Position numbers and translations under genes: made by a program. A stretch of DNA of 64,000 nt from Prorocentrum cordatum (Eukaryota; Sar; Dinophyceae; Prorocentrales; Prorocentraceae), in NCBI GenBank assembly GCA_963575745.1, contig CAUYUJ010012614.1, positions 389,390 through 453,389 of the forward strand, given 5' to 3'. Under the pieces are notes generated by a model. That model was given only the letters and a program-made list of their open reading frames with translations, did no database searches and was not told the DNA's origin. Positions 59,773-64,000 of this stretch are shown here, one piece after another (position 1 is the stretch's first letter; every line of letters starts with the position of its first letter).

Positions 59773-61978
59773 CTACTCCGATGTGTCTGATGATTGAAAA
59801 TGAGCAATATGCCGCTGAAGTTGCTGAAAGCAATTGGGCAGCTGCTTGGGGTCGCGCCCATGCTTGGCCAGCGACACCGTCCTTAATACCAGCGTGTGCA
59901 CTCTGTCCCACTGCTCGCCCACTGGGCCAGAGAGATGAGCACGGCCTGGAGCAGCCTGCGACAACTGCCACTTGAGCTGGGGACCTGCACCATGCAGAGG
60001 CTCGAAGTCCTCTTGCTGATGGTGAACACTGAAGGCCATCTCCATCTTGGTAATCCAAGTGTTGCACCTGCTGGTGAGCTGCGACGAGCCCGATGCATTA
60101 ATGCCCCCAAGGAAATGTTGCCTCAGCGTGCGTCGGCTGATCTCCCCGAGCGGTGGCACAGCAATAGCACCTGAGGGCCAAACCTCTTCAGGAAGATAGA
60201 CAGAGACTGAGTCAGCTTCTGCTGCCGTAGCTGCAGCCGCTTTGTGAAGCAGGTCAAATTCAGCTTGAAGATCTTCTGGAAGCTTCGCTCGACGTTGCAA
60301 ACGCGCTTCAGGTTTCTTAACCGAGGCCTCACTGCTTGGGTCAGCTTGCTTTTTGGGACGGCTGACAGTCGGGAACGCTGGTGCCGTGACGAGGCGCTGA
60401 TGCCACCACCTCTGCTTGGGCCCACGGATGTCAACCTGCAAGGCGATGTGCGTCTTCCAAGGAACTGGCGCAAAACCTCGCATACGAAAGCGATGTGTAG
60501 TGCCTTGCTTGACCAAGCCATAGTCGATCAATGTACCTTGAGCCGCCTTGTCGCCTGTGACCTTCACGTCTGGATGCAAAATATCGCCCTGCAGCTTCGA
60601 GGGCCATCCTGAACGAAGAAATGCAGCAGGTTCCAGATTCCAGTCGCCAACAACAATCCAGGGGTCGGCTGACGCCGACAGAAAAAGCACCCAAGCTGAT
60701 CAACATAGACTGGTTGTGGCCTGATGTCGAAAGTCCAGGCCAGAGATAGATGGCACCGACGACTACATTGCCGCTGCTGAGATGCAGGATCATGGGTGCA
60801 AGCCCTCGGAATGGATCCGACTTGCCGAGCCTGACTGCAGCCTGGCGGATACTTTGAAAACTGGTGGAGGCCAGGTGCTTGCGGATAGGACTAAGCTCGC
60901 CGCCAGAAGAGCCTCCTTTGCCCGTAACCTTGCTGCCCGTGTAAGCCGTTTTCCACCCGTCAGCATAAAAGATCTGGCCGACGCCATCAGCAAACCTGGA
61001 CTGTAACACGTGCATCTCAACAAAGCGCACCATGGCAAACGAGGTGGTGTTAAGAAACTTACGAGCTTGTGGACCCCATTCTGAAATATTCCCATACAGA
61101 AAAGGAAATGAACCAACATCTGCAGCGAGAGGAGCAACCATATCAGGTCGACCCGAAAGCTTATGCAGCGCAGGGAGCTGTGGGACTGGGGCCGCATCCC
61201 CCAATAACTTAGAGTCCTCGGCAGCTTCGGCCTCGCTCCTGGGACGTTCCCCTCCTCCTTCTGGAGCCGACGGGCGGAGGGGGTCAGCAGGGCGGCCAGG
61301 GACCTGAGGGCCATCAGGTTGTGGCTCCTCGGCCCCCTCAGTACCTGTGGGCGCGGCGTGAGTGGACTCAGCCGCTTCCGCGTCCAACATGTGATCCAGG
61401 TCATCGAATGGGTCGCGATTTGCGTCGTCCCAGCCCGACGCGAGACCCACCGCCTCTGGCACCGCAGTCATCTGAGTCGAGGGCGGAGTCATCGAAGCAC
61501 CCGTGGAAATGCACCCCGTGCTGGAAGGGCATCCTGTTGACGCCTTCTGAGACCCACTCGCGGTGCCCGAAGCGCAGGTGGTAATCCTAGCAAAACTGGC
61601 CGAACCCGAAAGGGACGCGGAAACTGAGGCCAAACTGCCAGTAGCCGTAGTACTTGTGGGCGAAGGGCTGTGACGACCAGGGGCTGAATCCCTGCGCCCC
61701 TCGCCCAAAGATGAAGCAGGCCGCGGACTTGCCGAAGAGCTCGCGCGGCCAGTCGTCCGACCGAGGGCAGGGGCGCAAGCAACCTGACTGTCCCGGTCGT
61801 GTGGCGCTGCAAGGTGGGGGCGCCCGCAAAAGGGGAATGCCACCTGGAAGCCACCCTGCTCGCGTCGCTGCGGCGCCCGTGTGTCGAGGGTCTCCAGACC
61901 TTCCATGAACGCCATCGCTTGTCGCTGCAGCTCCTCCTGCCACAACTCGTGATCTTCGGACTCCAAGTTCCGCAGCAT
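59773..61978 (-). pseudogene. Element E ORF2 N-terminal part: linker and APE-type endonuclease
   Basis: The ATG at 61978 opens MLRNLESEDHELWQEELQRQ. A Ser/Pro/Thr-rich linker covers about residues 60-290. The endonuclease begins near GNISEWGPQARKFLNTTS and has VRFVEMHVLQS where LINEs usually have ETH, GKGGSSGGELSPIRKH and SGNVVVGAIYLWPGLS. After a frameshift at about 60700 it continues WIVVGDWNLEPAAFL (GDWN motif), GTLIDYGLV and VPWKTHIALQVDI, the C-terminal His motif. A helical linker follows to 59773. The Met in place of Thr in E-M-H is unusual, but Glu and His are kept. Confidence 0.7.
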
Positions 61979-61984
61979 CTGTAA

Positions 61985-63935
61985 CTAGCGAGCACGCTGG
62001 CTGCGCCGAGCGCGCCAAGCGCACTCACACATACGCCTGGCCATGTCAAGAGCTGCAATGGCAGGATTCCCATGACCTGCTGCAGCGGCTGCTTCCGAAA
62101 TAAGCGGACTTTGCAACGGATGAGACAACCACGTCGAGATGAAGGGGACGCAATGCCCTTCCCAGTGAGCCTCGTCAGAGGCCTCGTTCGCTGAGTTAAC
62201 GTCGGGGATCCATCTGGCAGCGAAAGAGCGGATACTCCGCTCAAGTACCTCACGATGGTGAATCGCAGCTCGGCGTTGGGGATCCTGATCTTTAAGCTGA
62301 AGGATGCCCGACAAGGGCTGAGAGTCGGGGAGAAAGTGAACCTCCTCCGCCTCAGTGAGGAAAGTGTCACCATACTGAGTCGTAGGGCACCCCTCGTTCA
62401 ACGTGACCTTGTAGAGATTGGCTAGGTACAACTGCGGATCGAAGGCGAGCTCCTCCGCAGCACTCATGAAGATGTCGCCGTAAAAGGTCGACGGCGAGCC
62501 AGGGTCAGTAGACTTGCTAAAGTCCCTGCTGTGCTGCTCGGGTCGTGTCACAGGACTCCTTGGCGGTGCGCCTGGCGGCAGCCCGAACTTCATCAGGCCC
62601 GTCAGCTGCGCCGTTTGAGGAAGCGCCGCCGTCGTCGCCCTCAGAGCCAGAGGCAGCTGACCCACCAGGCTGAGCAGCAGCACTAGCGCCAGCGCCATCA
62701 CCTGCGCTATCACCACGCCTGCGCTTCGCTTGCGTCCGCAAGGGCGCCTGCTTGGCCTCCGCTCGAAGAGCAGCGAGCTGCTCTGCAGAAGAGCCGAGCG
62801 CCTGGGAGATCTCGGCCTTGATGCCAGCCGCAAGGTTGGTCTTAACTCGCCCCCACTCGCGAAGGTCCGCAGGGTCGAGGTCGAGGCCTTCCGTGCTGAA
62901 CACTGGGCCGCCGACGATGGTGAGCCCCTCGACCTCGCTGTCCTCGCCCAGGAGCGTGGGCAGGTTGAGCGACGATGCCCCTGCAGCAGAGGGTGGGGCC
63001 GCCACTGGCTGCGGGAGCTGCTTCGCACAGGCCTCCTCCCACGAGCGCTTGGCCCCGACAGCAGCCGCGGCCGCAAGGTCTTCAGCATCGCGCGCTTCCT
63101 GCAGCCAGGCCTCACCCTCCAAGACCTTGAGAGAGCAGCGCTCGAGCTAGGACTTTGCTCGACGGTACGCCACCCCCTTGGTTGAGACGTCCTCCGCAAG
63201 GAGCGGCTGCCGCGGTGCAGCAGGAGGCGGGGCTTCCTTCTTGGCGAGGAGAGCCTCCACTGCTGCCAGCGCCTCGGTGCCGTCGTCGCCCAGCTTGGCC
63301 CGCAGGGCCGCCATCGGATCGGCTGACTCGGGTGGAGCTGATGCGCCACCGTACGGGTACCAGCCCTGGTGGTATATCCACGGGCGCCTGTCGACATGGC
63401 CCGCGGAGGCGGCGGCTTTCGCCTTGGCCTTCCCCCGCGGTGGCGGCGGAGCGCCCTTCTTGCCGCGACCTTTGCCTGAGCCCGCGGCGGCTGCCGCTGC
63501 CGCCTGCGACGGCGTCGGGTCGGCGAAGGGAGACCCAGCAGGCTGAACATGGAACGGCGAGTTCGAGAACTGCGGCGGCCCAAAAGCCCACTGCCCAAGC
63601 GGCCGCTTCGAACCGTCTGGCTGCGACACCACGGCCCCCGTGCACTGGTAGCACCAGTGGTTGTTCTTGAAGTTCCATCGGTACCTGCAGTGCGGGCACG
63701 GGTCGTGATACTGCTGACGAGCCTTCCCACCACTGCTGTGCCAGCCATCTTGGGCCATGTATGACCGTGAGTGAAAGCGAGTGAACCCCTCGAAAGAGGG
63801 ACCTCCGTGAGAAAAGGGTGAGACTGACTGGTGCAGGTGCCCAACCCCTGCAGTGAAGGCGAAGAACTTCAAGGTCAAGCCACGGACTGGCGGTAACCGA
63901 TTTCGGCCCCAAGGGAACCAGGCATCTTGAGCCAA
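61985..63935 (-). pseudogene. ORF1-like protein of element E, frameshifted
   Basis: 63935-63147 starts MAQDAWFPWGRNRLPPVRGL and contains YHDPCPHCRYRWNFKNNHWC then YQC, a CxxC...CxxC zinc ribbon at about residues 78-97. A basic Gly/Lys/Ala-rich stretch follows (GKGRGKKGAPPPPRGKAKAK). After frameshifts the protein continues at 63122-62517 (AKRSWEEACAKQLPQPVA, KTNLAAGIKAEISQALGSSA) and at 62520-61985 (FYGDIFMSAAEELAFDPQLY, CAWRARRSQRAR). Two ATGs in one frame (63935 and 63758) are possible starts. LINE ORF1 proteins bind element RNA; zinc ribbon plus basic region fits. The stop at 61987-61985 lies six bases before the ORF2 ATG. Confidence 0.6.
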
Positions 63936-64000
63936 ACTGGTTACGGAGGAGGAGGAGGATGAGGCGGAGGAGGAGGAGGAGGGAGGACGAGGAGGAGGAG
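63936..64000. repeat. GGA microsatellite at window end
   Basis: GAGGAGGAGGAGGATGAGGC-type repeats from about 63945 to the end. It borders the 5' end of element E; the element's own 5' terminus is not resolved. Confidence 0.8.

Larger units (their letters stand above)
56592..63935 (-). mobile_element. Element E: nearly complete two-ORF LINE with APE endonuclease, RT and RNase H
   Basis: On the minus strand the order is an ORF1 with zinc ribbon (63935-61985), then ORF2 with APE-type endonuclease (about 61100-60420), RT (about 59350-58290), a zinc finger (about 57560-57500) and RNase H (57350-56800). The order is canonical for APE-type LINEs with RNase H. Every domain is present but frameshifted at several points. 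It is of a different lineage from elements A-C: it has a TDD motif, RNase H with the DxSGG type start, and no helicase downstream. Confidence 0.8.

Noticed and set aside
1-64000. Telomeric repeats, rRNA, tRNA or U-snRNA genes
   Set aside because: I looked for TTTAGGG arrays and for recognisable conserved RNA segments by eye and saw none; a covariance-model search was not possible.

Overview
The window is nuclear DNA of a GC-rich eukaryote, almost certainly a dinoflagellate. Four things point there. A copy of the dinoflagellate spliced-leader exon is embedded in the genomic DNA at 52660-52681, followed by degenerate partial copies. Inferred introns have AG|G acceptors and GT or GC donors. LINE-type retroelements dominate, one of them carrying a DNA cytosine methyltransferase. 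Coding ghosts are broken by many single-base frameshifts among very long microsatellites. A high-GC genus such as Prorocentrum would fit, but species assignment is only a guess. No rRNA, tRNA, CRISPR or prokaryotic operon structure was seen.

Layout. 1-680: minisatellite and low-complexity lead-in. 679-9012 (+): 5' half of a large, decayed retroelement (element A), with a RING-like finger, several unrecognised domains, a DNMT3-like C5 cytosine methyltransferase and an APE-type endonuclease. 9370-12500 (+): an uncharacterised large coding ghost. 12550-15500: microsatellites (GA, G/TG) and a 12-bp tandem repeat. 15590-18211 (+): an uncharacterised gene with one GT-AG intron that contains a foldback element. 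19309-22460 (+): the reverse-transcriptase section of a second retroelement copy (element B). 22560-23210: a CpG-dense tandem repeat. 23230-27250: sparse minus-strand exon-like pieces and foldback elements. 27279-29600 (-): an uncharacterised gene with an inferred GC-AG intron. 29600-31590: minisatellites and two short inverted-repeat elements. 31593-34686 (-): a three-exon gene; exons 1 and 2 lie in a 2486-bp unit duplicated in tandem (33370-35855 and 35856-38342). 38990-39850: a satellite-like array. 40253-50049 (+): element C, a long coding ghost running from the RT connection domain through a zinc finger and RNase H into a UPF1-like SF1 helicase and then further unrecognised zinc-binding domains. 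51545-52210: decayed 10-bp repeat. 52660-53846 (+): spliced-leader relics followed by a fragment of the same helicase family. 53850-56015: a 2.1-kb AAT-type then GGA/G-type microsatellite. 56592-63935 (-): a nearly complete two-ORF LINE (element E).

How the parts relate. Elements B and C overlap by clear protein homology (B 21530-22450 against C 40257-41200), so they are copies of one family. Element A has the domains expected 5' of that point, on the same strand, and may be the 5' half of the same family, but no overlap proves it. If it is, the full element would encode RING, methyltransferase, endonuclease, RT, RNase H and UPF1-like helicase in that order. Every copy is truncated or frameshifted.

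A second theme is a dispersed 10-bp motif (TTACGCTATC on +). It recurs from 23 kb to 40 kb, often at exon ends or inside introns of minus-strand genes. Read on the minus strand, each unit contains a consensus-like GTAAG 5' splice site.
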